Positions 44,629-54,609 of a DNA stretch of 63,820 nucleotides are shown piece by piece. Within the stretch, counting starts at the first letter, position 1, and each line of letters begins with the position of its first letter. The notes under the pieces were generated by a model. That model saw only the letters and a list, made by a program, of their open reading frames with translations, made no database searches and was not told where the DNA came from. The translations under genes were made by a program, and so were the position numbers. The DNA comes from Opitutales bacterium. Lineage in GTDB: Bacteria; Verrucomicrobiota; Verrucomicrobiia; Opitutales; Opitutaceae. The stretch spans positions 1 through 63,820 of the forward strand of contig JABITN010000050.1 in the NCBI GenBank assembly GCA_018700525.1. The letters are read 5' to 3'.

Positions 44629-47127
44629 CTATCGCATTATGAAGAACTCGGGCGTCATTACAAGAGCCCAGAGAAGATCAGTCAGCTTGTCGGCGTCGGG
44701 ATTGCGACCCAGTGTTTTGCGAAGTAGTGCCTTTTCCTTCCTATTAGGAAATCGCGTCAATAAACCGAGGTAAACGTCTTCTATTATCGCATCCTTGTCT
44801 ATGCCTCTAGCCTCAATCAGCTTCTCCGCGCCTAAACCGAGGTATTTCATCAGATCCTCGCTTGTAAAAAGGTCGACGGCTTCTAGCGTAGTGAGTTCGT
44901 TAGGACGAGAGGTGACTATTTGATCTCTGTTCGGGCGGCCGAGCGAACGCATCAGGCTATCCGCCTTGAATAGCGAGGCCCGCAGCATTCGCTCGCTTCC
45001 GACCAAAGTCTTGGCCAAGACAGCGCCAATTTGAGCGTCCGTTTTCTTTTCCCAACTTGTATCCTTAAGCTCTCTAGCAGCGCTCCAAGACAGCTCATCA
45101 AGTCGCCACCTCTCCGGAGCGATTCCTTCAGGAACTGTTTCGCTTACTTGCCAGGAACTGTCAGTGACAATGACCTCTTCGCTACCGTCCTCGTACTCCA
45201 TGCGGATCGCGCAGAAAACGCCGGCCGCATTCGGCTTGGGTCCCGTGTTTTCAGCTACAATAAGAATTCGATTTCCGCCCTGCTCCAATCGCGAAGCGAT
45301 GGAGCCGGCTTTGAGATCCATCCAACCGGAACCGCTAATAATCCGCTCATTGTTCAAATAGAGCGTCATTATATTGTCCGCGGCCGCAATAACACTCGCG
45401 AAACGGGTTGGCTTACTAGGGTTGAACTCCCGACGAAGCAAAACAGTCTCCCCGTTGGGAGGAAGCCCTGTATCCACCGAAGGGCCCCATACCCAAGAAC
45501 TTGATATCGAGAGCTCATCCGAATTATCAGGAAGGGCCGCACCTCGCACTATCGGCGCATCGTAAGCGACGGGAGCGGATGCGCTCAATTGCCAGATTGC
45601 GTCGACAAACTGTTCTGCTGTAAGCCGCTTTGGAACAGGACCCTTGTATACGAAATCGCCCTTCTCATTCGTTCCAGTTTTCTCGTCGCCAATACTCTGA
45701 TACGCCTGAGAAGTCGCAATAAGGCGCAGTGTACGCTTTAGATCATATCCATTGCGTTGAAAATCGGATGCTAGCCAATCCAAGAGATCCGCATTCCAAG
45801 GCTCCGTTCCCATCGCATCGAGCGGATACACGATGCCCCGCCCCATCATCTGCCCCCAGAGACGATTCACGATCGTTCGTGGGACGCGGCCGTTTTCCGG
45901 ATGGAGGAACAATTCGGCCAATTGAGCGAGTCGCTCTTGCTTGGGAGCAGCAGGATCGACCTGCCCCAGTTCTGGATAAAGCCAAGCGGGACTAGCCTTT
46001 TCGCCTGTCGGTATATCGCAGCGAAACAACTCCAACGGTTCTTCGGAATAAATGGCTGCCAATCCATAAGCCTCGGCCAAGGTCCAACGGTCGACGAAGC
46101 TGTCATGACAGGAAGCGCACTTCATGTTGATACCGAGAAGCGACTGCGAAACGTTTTGCGAAAATTGGATTGGAAGGCTCTGTCCCGCGCTGACGGTCCC
46201 GCGCCATTTGATTCCATCAATAAAACCCGAGCTTTCGTCGTCGATTGGAGCAATCAGTTCACGCACCATGGCGTCGAAGGATTTGTTTTGCCTCAGCGAT
46301 TCGTAAAGCCAGCCACTGATTTGCTTACGGCCACCAGTGATGAAACCCGTACCGTCGTAATCGTTTCGCAGGAGATCGTTCCAGAATGTAAGCCAATGCT
46401 CCGTATAAGGGATGTTTCTTCCGAGGAGATCATCAATCATCTTCGTCCGCTTGCCCAGTGACCGGTCTGCCAGAAACGCCCGCGTTCCCTCAGGAGTCGG
46501 CAGCAAGCCCACTAAGTCCAAGAAGACGCGGCGCAAAAACGTCGCATCATCAATCGCCTTTGGTCGCGAGTGATTTCCTTCCGACAAATAACTATCGATC
46601 AAACGATCCAACGGGTGATCCCGACCATTCGCAATAGCCGGCAAATCGGGATTGCGCGGTTTCAATGGCGGCTCGTAAGTCGGCCCGCCAAAAGTATAGC
46701 CGACTTCCCAGTCCATACCTTCTTCCACCCATCGCTTCAACAAAGCGACTTGCGCCTCCGGAACGGGTGGTTTCCCGTCGGAAGGCATTCTGTATTCAGG
46801 ATCTGGATCTAAGATTAATTCGAGAAACAGAGATTCCATCGCGTTCCCAGGAATCGCGGCATCCCCTTCGAGAAACAATCTACGCGTGTTGATTGAGAAC
46901 CCGCCCTCGGCCTCTTCTCCTCCGTGACACTCGAAGCAGTGCTCCTTAAGGATCGGAACGATATCGTGGGCAAAGTCGACTCCAAGCTCTTCTCCATGAG
47001 ACGAAAGACTGATGAGGAGCAATGAGGCGACGCATAAACCTGCCTGTAGGGACTTCGTTTGCGTAGACCCTACAAACCGCTCTCGTAGCCCGCTCATTAA
47101 GGCACTGCCGAATCCTGTATATTGCAT
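44629..47127 (-). CDS. PSCyt1-DUF1549-DUF1553 (PSD1) protein
   Basis: An 832-residue protein from the ATG at 47127 (another ATG at 47097 is possible). A signal segment (GLCVASLLLISLSSHGEE, 30-47) is followed by the planctomycete cytochrome C domain with CFECH (64-68) and a GGFSINTRRLFLEGD strand. DUF1549 follows (FLRRVFLDLVGLLPTPEGTR, YTEHWLTFWNDLL) and has a second heme-like motif CASCH; DUF1553 closes the chain (RTIVNRLWGQMMGRG, LIATSQAYQS). A beta-sandwich insert lies between. It probably carries heme in the periplasm and works with the adjacent DUF1501 protein. The biochemical role is unknown. Confidence 0.93.
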   Translation of the reverse strand: MQYTGFGSALMSGLRERFVGSTQTKSLQAGLCVASLLLISLSSHGEELGVDFAHDIVPILKEHCFECHGGEEAEGGFSINTRRLFLEGDAAIPGNAMESLFLELILDPDPEYRMPSDGKPPVPEAQVALLKRWVEEGMDWEVGYTFGGPTYEPPLKPRNPDLPAIANGRDHPLDRLIDSYLSEGNHSRPKAIDDATFLRRVFLDLVGLLPTPEGTRAFLADRSLGKRTKMIDDLLGRNIPYTEHWLTFWNDLLRNDYDGTGFITGGRKQISGWLYESLRQNKSFDAMVRELIAPIDDESSGFIDGIKWRGTVSAGQSLPIQFSQNVSQSLLGINMKCASCHDSFVDRWTLAEAYGLAAIYSEEPLELFRCDIPTGEKASPAWLYPELGQVDPAAPKQERLAQLAELFLHPENGRVPRTIVNRLWGQMMGRGIVYPLDAMGTEPWNADLLDWLASDFQRNGYDLKRTLRLIATSQAYQSIGDEKTGTNEKGDFVYKGPVPKRLTAEQFVDAIWQLSASAPVAYDAPIVRGAALPDNSDELSISSSWVWGPSVDTGLPPNGETVLLRREFNPSKPTRFASVIAAADNIMTLYLNNERIISGSGWMDLKAGSIASRLEQGGNRILIVAENTGPKPNAAGVFCAIRMEYEDGSEEVIVTDSSWQVSETVPEGIAPERWRLDELSWSAARELKDTSWEKKTDAQIGAVLAKTLVGSERMLRASLFKADSLMRSLGRPNRDQIVTSRPNELTTLEAVDLFTSEDLMKYLGLGAEKLIEARGIDKDAIIEDVYLGLLTRFPNRKEKALLRKTLGRNPDADKLTDLLWALVMTPEFFIMR

Positions 47128-47147
47128 TGTTATTCGTCGCCCAAAAC

Positions 47148-48479
47148 TCAGTCTCTCAGCGAACGCCGCCAATCCTCGATACGCCTCTTTAAGCGTTCGA
47201 CCACTTCCGGATGCCTGTCCGCCACATCTTCTTTACCATGCGGATCTTCCTTCAAATCAAACAGACTGACCAGCTTCGTATCCCAAATGTGCACATTCTT
47301 ATAATTCGTAGTGTCCACTCCCGATAAGCGGAGCAAGAGTTTCCAGTCGCCTTCCACGCACCACAGGTATTGCAGCGTATCATCAGGATCCCCACGCGTC
47401 ATATTGTGAATCGAATGCGTCACACCGAAAACAGTTTTCCGTTTTCGAAGCGCGCCTTCATCGAGCAGATTAATCCCCGCTAAATCCTTCGGAGCCTCCA
47501 ACCCCGCTGCGGCGGCAATAGTAGGATAGAGATCAATCGCATGGGCCAATTGAGACGACCGTTCCGGTTTCACTTGGCCCGGCCAAGACAGCATGATGGG
47601 CGTGCGAATTCCGTTCTCGTAAGGCGAACCTTTCGAGCGCAGAGCAAACCCTTTCCAGAGCGATTGATCCGGGTCATCCGCGTTCGTACTTCGAGCCGCC
47701 CAACCATTATCGCAGATATAGACCACCAGCGTATTTTTGGTCAGCCCTTTATCATCCAAATAACCAAGCAATTCCCCGCAGGTTTCGTCAAACCAATCGC
47801 ACATCGCATAGTACTTAGCGACGTCGACTGCTCGCCCAGGCTTCGTATATTTATTAAGCAAACGTTCCGGTGGATTGTGAGGCGTATGCGGTAGAAAGGG
47901 AGCATACCAGAGCAGGAAAGGCTTTTCCGCCTCGGTCGCCTCGTCGATAAAGTCCGTGATTGGTTCCATCCCTTCGCGGCCGATCTTCAGTCCCGCATCG
48001 CCATGTCTACCCCCGCGTTCCGGGTCGCCATGCGTCATACCGCGGGTGAAGCCACCATCACTGTAAGAGCCCTCCCACCATTTTCCCGACTGGTGAGCAA
48101 GATAGCCGTTCTGGGTCAGCGTTTTAATAAAACTGGGATGCTGGTGAAAGCCCGCTTGCATGGGAGCGTCCAGTTCCACGCGATTATTTCGCCCGTCAAC
48201 ATCATTGCCCGTTATGCCATGCTGAAATGGATACAGCCCTGTTGCCATCGAGGCCAGGGATGGTCGGCAAAGCGGTGCCGCCACATAACCCCGTTCGAAA
48301 ACAAGACTATTCGCAGCCAATCGATCCAGGTGCGGCGTCTTGATATCCTGGTGCCCCATGAAGCCGTAATCGGTCCAAGCCTGGTCATCACTCAGAATGA
48401 ACACAATATTCGGAGGAGTCGCTTGGTTAGCTGCTAATTTCCCGAGCAATATCGTAATTATGAATAGTATCCGTTTCAT
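47148..48479 (-). CDS. Sulfatase with CRPSL in place of CxPxR
   Basis: A 443-residue exported sulfatase-fold protein (signal 1-20). FILSDDQAWTDYGFMGHQ (27-44) and CDNGWAARSTNADDP keep both metal blocks, but the modification motif reads CRPSL at 71-75: the arginine that normally ends CxPxR is leucine. The same change occurs in the gene at 53177-54571, which is its close paralogue (TPHLDxLAxxSxxFxRGYV, HQSGKWWEGS, FLPHTPHNPP in both). Either this is a subgroup still recognised by the formylglycine system or an enzyme that has lost the modification. It lies 20 bases upstream of the PSD1 gene. Confidence 0.93.
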   Translation of the reverse strand: MKRILFIITILLGKLAANQATPPNIVFILSDDQAWTDYGFMGHQDIKTPHLDRLAANSLVFERGYVAAPLCRPSLASMATGLYPFQHGITGNDVDGRNNRVELDAPMQAGFHQHPSFIKTLTQNGYLAHQSGKWWEGSYSDGGFTRGMTHGDPERGGRHGDAGLKIGREGMEPITDFIDEATEAEKPFLLWYAPFLPHTPHNPPERLLNKYTKPGRAVDVAKYYAMCDWFDETCGELLGYLDDKGLTKNTLVVYICDNGWAARSTNADDPDQSLWKGFALRSKGSPYENGIRTPIMLSWPGQVKPERSSQLAHAIDLYPTIAAAAGLEAPKDLAGINLLDEGALRKRKTVFGVTHSIHNMTRGDPDDTLQYLWCVEGDWKLLLRLSGVDTTNYKNVHIWDTKLVSLFDLKEDPHGKEDVADRHPEVVERLKRRIEDWRRSLRD

Positions 48480-48537
48480 CTAGTTTCATTTTGAGGGCGT
48501 TAAGTATCGTAATTATACGACTCTACAAATCTCGAAC

Positions 48538-49974
48538 TTATTGGACATCTTCAAAGTTTAAATCTACATTGGATAAGGTTTCAGCAAGCGAATCAGTTCG
48601 ATACCGAAGCTGAGTTAAGATCTCCCCATACTCTGGATTCTCCGCCAGATTAACCAACTCATCGGGGTCCTTTTCCAAATCGTGAAGAAACTCGTAATCA
48701 GGATCCTGGTCCGTATAGCGAGCGTATTTGTAGCGTTCGCCTCGAACCCCTTCCCAGGACATCGAATAACGTGGGTTGGAATGCTCGCAAAAGAAGTCCT
48801 CACGCCAGGCCTCCAACGGTTCATGACCATCGATCATTGGCTTTAAGCTATAGCCCTGATAGCTCGCCGGGATCGGAGCGCCCGCCCAATCGAGAAACGT
48901 TGCAGGAAGATCCAGATTGAGTGCCATCGTATCCACAATTCGGCCACGGTTCTGTTCCGGCTGACGTGGATCGTAAATCACCAAGGGCACGCGCTGGGAC
49001 TGCTCGTGATGCGACCACTTTCCGGCAAAACCGCGATCGCCCATATAGTAGCCATTATCCGCTGTATAAATCACGATGGTATTGTCCGCGAGCCCCTCAT
49101 CTTTCAGAACCTTCAAAACGCGGTTCATCGCATGATCGATTCCCGACAACATTCGAAAATAGGCCCGCATATTGAGCTGATACTTCTCTTGCGTATCCCA
49201 ACGCCAATGGTAGCGCTCACGGTGATTCGACGTTTTGAAAAATTCCGGGTGCAATTCGAAAATAGCGGGATCGGATAATCGCGGCGCCGGAATCGTAATA
49301 TCGTCATAATTCCCATCCATCGCCTTTGGCCACGGATAGTGCCCCGTTCCTGGAATGCGGTCGTTGTCTTCGGCATGCCCTGCGTTGAACCAAAGATTGA
49401 GAGAGAAGGGCTTTTCGTTTCCCCGTTGAGATTTTAGGAACGCGATCCCGCGATCTGCAATCAAATCGGTCTCGTGCCGCTTCGAACCATCCGGCATCTC
49501 TTTGAAGTAGGGATTGCGCAAGATCCGCTCGTATTCATCGAAATGTTCCTCCGGTTTGAAATCCTTCGGCATCTTAGCGTGCCATTTCCCATAGAATGCC
49601 GTTCGGTAACCCGCATCTCGTAAGCGATCGGGAAACAAGGCCGTTAAAGCCTCCGGCTTAACTTGGTCCGACGCATCCGACTCAGCCGAAGAACGCGAAG
49701 TTAATCCTGTCAAGATAGTGGTTCGGCTCGCCCAACAGGTCGAACGCGTGACGAACATATTCGTAAACCGGACACCCTCAGCCGCAAGTCGATCGATAGT
49801 CGGGGTCTCAATAATCGGGTGACCCGCGCATCCCAAAGTATCATGTCGCTGATCGTCAGCGAAAAAGAAGAGGATATTCGGTTTCGACACGCTCACCGCG
49901 TGCGGTTTCTCCTCAGCGACAACCGGTGACAAAGCAGCGGTTAGAATAAAAAGAACGCGAAAGATCAATTTCAT
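48538..49974 (-). CDS. Sulfatase with CxAxR motif
   Basis: A 478-residue exported sulfatase from the ATG at 49974, with a Sec signal ending PVVAEE (17-22). FFFADDQRHDTLGCAGH (36-52), CWASR (80-84) and TADNGYYMGDRGFAGKW are the active-site blocks; alanine replaces proline in the modification motif. The C-terminal part has FLHDLEKDPDELVNLAENPE. It sits 26 bases downstream of the CSTFR sulfatase, so the two are probably co-transcribed. N-acetylglucosamine-6-sulfatase-like relatives share this domain layout, but the substrate cannot be deduced. Confidence 0.95.
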   Translation of the reverse strand: MKLIFRVLFILTAALSPVVAEEKPHAVSVSKPNILFFFADDQRHDTLGCAGHPIIETPTIDRLAAEGVRFTNMFVTRSTCWASRTTILTGLTSRSSAESDASDQVKPEALTALFPDRLRDAGYRTAFYGKWHAKMPKDFKPEEHFDEYERILRNPYFKEMPDGSKRHETDLIADRGIAFLKSQRGNEKPFSLNLWFNAGHAEDNDRIPGTGHYPWPKAMDGNYDDITIPAPRLSDPAIFELHPEFFKTSNHRERYHWRWDTQEKYQLNMRAYFRMLSGIDHAMNRVLKVLKDEGLADNTIVIYTADNGYYMGDRGFAGKWSHHEQSQRVPLVIYDPRQPEQNRGRIVDTMALNLDLPATFLDWAGAPIPASYQGYSLKPMIDGHEPLEAWREDFFCEHSNPRYSMSWEGVRGERYKYARYTDQDPDYEFLHDLEKDPDELVNLAENPEYGEILTQLRYRTDSLAETLSNVDLNFEDVQ

Positions 49975-49999
49975 GAATAAGCGTTTCTCTGCAAACGAG

Positions 50000-51457
50000 C
50001 TATTTCCCATCCATTCGCCATTGCTTCATTAACGCGATATTCGCCTCTATTTTCGCCACTGCTTCCGGTTTTCTTACCCTCAAGGTTTTCAGGTAAGGCT
50101 CCATATCGCTGTCATACATTGCGATCGACTCGGGGAACCTACCTTTGTCATCAGTATCCATTACCCAACGACCTAGCAAAGCGCGAAAGCCTGAGAGTTC
50201 ATTCTGATAAGCCGGGTCGCTCGCGAGGTTATTGATCTCCCACGGATCACGAGTCAGATCGTAGAGCTCCTCTTCCGGACGGGTCTCGGCCATGTGAAGG
50301 GACTGAACTTCATTTAGCTTTCCCGCGGCATAGAGTTCGCGAAGGACAGGCATGAAGGGTTTGGCATCCTTGTAGGCGCAAGGTTGAAGGTAAGGGCGTT
50401 GAGGATAGAAATTGCGGATGTATTTGAAATCTCCCTTACGAATACTTCGGATACGATCGATCGTTTCGTCGCAGCGATCTCGCGCCGAGACCACGTAGTC
50501 GCGCGGGTTGGCATCTGGGCCAAAGAGCGGCCTACCCTGCATGCCTGATGGAAGCGGAATACCTGCAAGTTGGAGCGAGCTTGCTCCGAGATCGATATGA
50601 GCGATAAGCTCATCCCGAAAAGACTCACCGGAAAGAAGGCCAGGACCCCAGACTACAAAAGGAATTAAAATCCCCTCTTCGTATAGGAATTGCTTTCCCC
50701 TGGCATGACTGATCCCGTGATCGGTCAGGAAAAAGACGACAGTGTTATCGAGGGCTCCGTCCTTTTCCAAGCGATCCAGAATGCGACCCACTTCGATATC
50801 GGTGTAGTTAACCGAATCGAGATACTGCGCCCAGTCCTCGCGAATCACAGGATGGTCCGGATAGTAAGGAGGCAGCTTTACAGCGCTGCGGTCGACCCGT
50901 ATATCCATATCAGCGCTGGCGGCCTTGTAGCCTCGTTCGCTATTCCTGATTTTCCCTCCACGCAGTTGGAATTGGGCAAAGAACGGCTGGCCTTCCGCTC
51001 GCTGGTTGTAGTCGACCCCATCGTAGAAATCGGATGGCTCGTACGCGAAGTCGTAGTCTTGCTTCCCGTTTCTTTTGCCAGAGGCATCGGCGATGGTGGT
51101 GAAATAACCTGCCTCGCGGAACAATTCGGGAATTGGCCGAACACTTTGCGACAGCTCGACTTTCAGCTCTCCCCGAGAACTCCGGTGATTATGGGCGCCG
51201 ATTGTCGTCTGGTACATGCCTGTGATCATCGCGGAACGGAATGTGGAACACACCGGCGCCGTCGCATAGGCTCGACTGAAGACAATGCCTTCCTTTGCCA
51301 AGCGATCCACGCGAGGCGTGGTGACGAGCGGCTCTCCTTGGTATCCGAAGTGAGACGACATGTCGTCGACCACGATCCAGACGATATTCGGGCGGTCATC
51401 CGCTGAAGCGAACCCAATCGCGAGAAAGACGGCAAGCGTTGTAAGTATACGTTTCAT
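50000..51457 (-). CDS. Sulfatase with CSTFR motif
   Basis: A 485-residue exported sulfatase (signal 1-19, IGFASA). [15 protein letters not shown] (27-41) holds the aspartates. The modification motif is CSTFR (70-74): threonine replaces the core proline and phenylalanine the usual serine, within [40 protein letters not shown] is the second metal block. This group is known from PVC and Bacteroidetes genomes, but conversion to formylglycine in a Thr-containing motif is unusual. C-terminal [20 protein letters not shown] is normal. Upstream lies a palindromic repeat (51471-51552) separating it from the next sulfatase. Confidence 0.94.
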   Translation of the reverse strand: MKRILTTLAVFLAIGFASADDRPNIVWIVVDDMSSHFGYQGEPLVTTPRVDRLAKEGIVFSRAYATAPVCSTFRSAMITGMYQTTIGAHNHRSSRGELKVELSQSVRPIPELFREAGYFTTIADASGKRNGKQDYDFAYEPSDFYDGVDYNQRAEGQPFFAQFQLRGGKIRNSERGYKAASADMDIRVDRSAVKLPPYYPDHPVIREDWAQYLDSVNYTDIEVGRILDRLEKDGALDNTVVFFLTDHGISHARGKQFLYEEGILIPFVVWGPGLLSGESFRDELIAHIDLGASSLQLAGIPLPSGMQGRPLFGPDANPRDYVVSARDRCDETIDRIRSIRKGDFKYIRNFYPQRPYLQPCAYKDAKPFMPVLRELYAAGKLNEVQSLHMAETRPEEELYDLTRDPWEINNLASDPAYQNELSGFRALLGRWVMDTDDKGRFPESIAMYDSDMEPYLKTLRVRKPEAVAKIEANIALMKQWRMDGK

Positions 51458-51470
51458 ATGAAAAAATATC

Positions 51471-51552
51471 CCACGAAAGGCACTAAGAGCACAAAGAGAT
51501 TTTACCTTTACCCAATCACAGAACCTCTTTGTGACTTTCGTATCCTTCGTGG
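51471..51552. repeat. Imperfect palindrome of the CCACGAAG type (family C), long copy
   Basis: Left arm CCACGAAAGGCACTAAGAGC plus ACAAAGAG (51471-51499); right arm complement CCACGAAGGATACGAAAGTC plus ACAAAGAG (51525-51552). The arms match at about three quarters of positions and could fold into one long hairpin. It lies between two sulfatase genes. Confidence 0.65.
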
Positions 51553-51579
51553 GCGATAAAAACCACCTATTACCACATT

Positions 51580-53010
51580 CTAAAACATAGCCTTACTCAT
51601 TTCGCCGTTCATCTTTTCCCAAATAGCCACCAGCTCGGCAAGGCGCTCGGGATTGGATCTCGCCAGATTCTTTTCTTCCGAAAGGTCATTGGAAAGATCA
51701 TACAGTTCCCACTTGGAATTACCGACTCCCTTTCGTCCACCCATGCGAACCAGCTTCAAATCGCCATGACGCAAACCGGACTTCCCGCCCTGACGCCAAA
51801 ACAAGGTCTCATGCGGTCTGTCGGAACGTTTGCCTGTTAGGTAAGGTACCAGATCGACGCCTTCAATATTCTTCGGAGCTTTCGCTTTAGCACTCGCGGC
51901 AGCCGTCGCATAGATATCAAGCGAACTGACTGGTTTTTCATATACCTTTCCTTTCGGCAGCGTCCCCTTCCACTGGACCATAAACGGCACCCGCAAGGCG
52001 CCCTCGTACATGGTACCCTTTCCCGCACGCAAAGGAGCATTCGAGGACGTCAATTCTTCAGTCGGGCCGCCGTTATCGCTCAGAAAAAAGACCAACGTAT
52101 TCTCCTCCAATCCTGATTTCCTCAACTGCTTCAAAATCGCCCCCACGCTATCGTCCATATTACCCAACATCGCCGCGAAGATGCGTCGCTGAAGATCTTC
52201 GATGTGAGAGAACTTCTTCATATAGGCATCGGCGCCCTGCAGCGGACTGTGAACCGCATTGTACGGCAGATAAAGAAAGAAGGGCTTGTCGTCGTGCCTA
52301 TCGATAAAATCGACGGCCTCACGCGTCAGTGCATCGGTCAGGTATTCAGATTCTTCTACCGGTTGTCCTCCGCGTATGATCGGATTGTCCGCATCGTAGT
52401 CCGGCTCGTCGCGCGGCCACTTGTGATAGCTCAAACCCTTTTTTCCGACCCAGCGTCCCTCCTTACCGCCCCCAGGTAAGGTGGAGCGGCGCAGCATCGT
52501 GTGAACGCCCTTCCAAGGCGGCGGCACGAAATAATGCCCCTCGTGCATAAAACCATAAAACTCTTCAAACCCATGACGAAACGGGTGATAAGCCGCCGTA
52601 CCTCCGAGATGCCATTTCCCAATGACTCCCGTGACGTAGCCCGCTTCTAGCAGCGTCTCGGCAATCGTCACTTCACTTGCTGGAAAGCCTATGGCCGGAT
52701 CCTCATTGCGCTCGCCGATCGGGTTGTTCTCATAGCCGAATCGCGTCGGTATCCGTCCTGAGAAGAATCCCGCTCGTGACGGACTGCAATTAGGACCCGT
52801 CACGTATCCATTGGTAAAACGCACTCCATTGGCTGCGATCGAATCGATATGCGGCGTGGGGATCTCAGGATTGCCCTGGATGCTCAGTTCTCCATAGCCC
52901 AAGTCATCCGCAAGGAGGACAATAACATTAGGCTGCTTAGAGGCATTGCCTAGACTAGCGAAAGCCACGGCAATCACCATAGCAAAAAGGGTAGATAAGA
53001 AACGATTCAT
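51580..53010 (-). CDS. Arylsulfatase
   Basis: A 476-residue arylsulfatase from the ATG at 53010, which starts a Sec signal ([20 protein letters not shown]); the longer frame adds 37 unlikely residues. [16 protein letters not shown] (32-47), CSPSR (75-79) and [15 protein letters not shown] give a complete arylsulfatase A/galactosamine-6-sulfatase-type site. The middle segment [20 protein letters not shown] is the usual lysine/histidine block. C-terminal [20 protein letters not shown]. It is one of a minus-strand series of sulfatases from 48.5 to 56.0 kb. Confidence 0.95.
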   Translation of the reverse strand: MNRFLSTLFAMVIAVAFASLGNASKQPNVIVLLADDLGYGELSIQGNPEIPTPHIDSIAANGVRFTNGYVTGPNCSPSRAGFFSGRIPTRFGYENNPIGERNEDPAIGFPASEVTIAETLLEAGYVTGVIGKWHLGGTAAYHPFRHGFEEFYGFMHEGHYFVPPPWKGVHTMLRRSTLPGGGKEGRWVGKKGLSYHKWPRDEPDYDADNPIIRGGQPVEESEYLTDALTREAVDFIDRHDDKPFFLYLPYNAVHSPLQGADAYMKKFSHIEDLQRRIFAAMLGNMDDSVGAILKQLRKSGLEENTLVFFLSDNGGPTEELTSSNAPLRAGKGTMYEGALRVPFMVQWKGTLPKGKVYEKPVSSLDIYATAAASAKAKAPKNIEGVDLVPYLTGKRSDRPHETLFWRQGGKSGLRHGDLKLVRMGGRKGVGNSKWELYDLSNDLSEEKNLARSNPERLAELVAIWEKMNGEMSKAMF

Positions 53011-53176
53011 AAGGGCGAGGAACATTTTGGAGCGTGAACGATGGCCTTGTCGAAAGCCAACTATTTTGAATGAAGCTGAACGCGATTGAAGAGCGGATTC
53101 ACCCTTATATCTCCTTCTCATCTCAAATCTGCCGACAAATCCCGCAAATAAGAATTTCTATCATTCATTTTCGAGC

Positions 53177-54571
53177 CTACTTGAAAACGCGCACGACTTT
53201 TCGTTCTGTCACTGGATACCAATTGTCGATCTTCTTCACGAGTCGCTTCACTACATCGGGATGATCCCCGGCTACATTCTCCGTCTCGTGCGGGTCCTTG
53301 AACAGATCGAATAGCTGGGGACGTTTCTCATCACGCGGATGGGTGGTCTTGTAGTGGGCAACTTCGCCATCGTAGGTCAGCAATAGTTTCCATCGCCCTT
53401 CGATCGCCCACCGATAAAGAAGGGTTTCCTGCGGATTATGCAGGTCGGCGATATCATGGGCAAAGCCTTCTCCGAATATCGTCTTGCGTTTGATCTCCTT
53501 GCCATTCTGCAAATTCGACCAGAGGTCCAGCCCGGGCAAGCCTTTCGGCATACGAGCTCCAGTGGCTTTTGCGATCGTGGGGAACAGGTCGATACTGCTC
53601 ACCAATTCCTCCCGGTCGGCTGGTTTCAACTTCGCTGGCCAGTTGAAGAAAATCGGCTGACGAATGCCCGCCTCGTAGGGGGTTTGCTTGGAGCGGGGAG
53701 CGTAGCCCCGCGCATCTGGATTTTGTATCCACCCATTGTCGCATACATAAACGATCAAGGTATTGTCTCGAACCCCTTTGTCCTCGAGGATTTTCACCAA
53801 CTGACCGCAGGTCTCGTCGAACCATTCGCACATCGCGTAGTATCGAGCAACGTGCGGCGAGTCGACCTTGTCCTTGTATTTGTCGAAGAGACGGGCTGGC
53901 GGATTGTGCGGCGTGTGCGGTAAAAAGGGCGCATAATTGATGAAAAACGGCTTTCGTTCCTTCACGGCCAAATCAACGAAGTCCTCGATAGGCTTCATTC
54001 CTTCTCGTCCAATCTTGAGTCCGTCATCCCCGTGACGTCCGCCAGGCTCAGGAAAGCCGCGCGTCATCCCATGAGTGAATCCACCGTGCTGGAAACTTCC
54101 CTCCCACCATTTACCGCTTTGATGACTCAAGTAGCCCTGCTCGCCAAGCAGTCCCTGCAGCGTATCATGATTTTTGATAAACGAGATCAATTCCGCTCGC
54201 AGCTGGGTGTATTCCGGCGAATCTCGATCGGTTCGAGCGCGGGAAGGGTCGTTGCCGGTCACGCCGTGCTGATGCGCGTATAAGCCGGTCGCCAGCGTCA
54301 TCAATGAGGGACGACAAAGCGCGGTGGGAACGTACCCGCGACGAAACAGAACGCTCTCTTTGGCGAGCATATCCAGATGCGGGGTCTGAATCGTTTCGTG
54401 GCCCATGAAGCCGTAATCAGTCCAAGACTGGTCGTCTGAAATGATCAGGACTACGTTGGGTTTTTCCGACATAGCTGCGTGGGCCAGTCCAGCTGCCATC
54501 CAAATTCCGGCAACAGTGGCTAAAAGAATTGATCTTAATCGGTTGGTGAAGGGGAACGACAGATTTTTCAT
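53177..54571 (-). CDS. Sulfatase with CRPSL in place of CxPxR, paralogue of 47148-48479
   Basis: A 464-residue exported sulfatase-fold protein (signal to about residue 33, LAHAA). LIISDDQSWTDYGFMGHE (42-59), CRPSL (86-90) and CDNGWIQNPDARG align block for block with the gene at 47148-48479, including the Arg to Leu change in the modification motif. Shared segments such as HQSGKWWEGSF, RHGDDGLKIGREGMKPI-like and FLPHTPHNPPARLF show recent common origin. The conservation of Leu in two copies argues against random decay. Its substrate is unknown. Confidence 0.94.
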   Translation of the reverse strand: MKNLSFPFTNRLRSILLATVAGIWMAAGLAHAAMSEKPNVVLIISDDQSWTDYGFMGHETIQTPHLDMLAKESVLFRRGYVPTALCRPSLMTLATGLYAHQHGVTGNDPSRARTDRDSPEYTQLRAELISFIKNHDTLQGLLGEQGYLSHQSGKWWEGSFQHGGFTHGMTRGFPEPGGRHGDDGLKIGREGMKPIEDFVDLAVKERKPFFINYAPFLPHTPHNPPARLFDKYKDKVDSPHVARYYAMCEWFDETCGQLVKILEDKGVRDNTLIVYVCDNGWIQNPDARGYAPRSKQTPYEAGIRQPIFFNWPAKLKPADREELVSSIDLFPTIAKATGARMPKGLPGLDLWSNLQNGKEIKRKTIFGEGFAHDIADLHNPQETLLYRWAIEGRWKLLLTYDGEVAHYKTTHPRDEKRPQLFDLFKDPHETENVAGDHPDVVKRLVKKIDNWYPVTERKVVRVFK

Positions 54572-54609
54572 TGGCTATACATTAAAGGTATTAGATTGAT
54601 GGATATTCG

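Noticed and set aside
50690-51406. 238-codon plus-strand frame opposite the CSTFR sulfatase
   Set aside because: Antisense shadow; no family resemblance.
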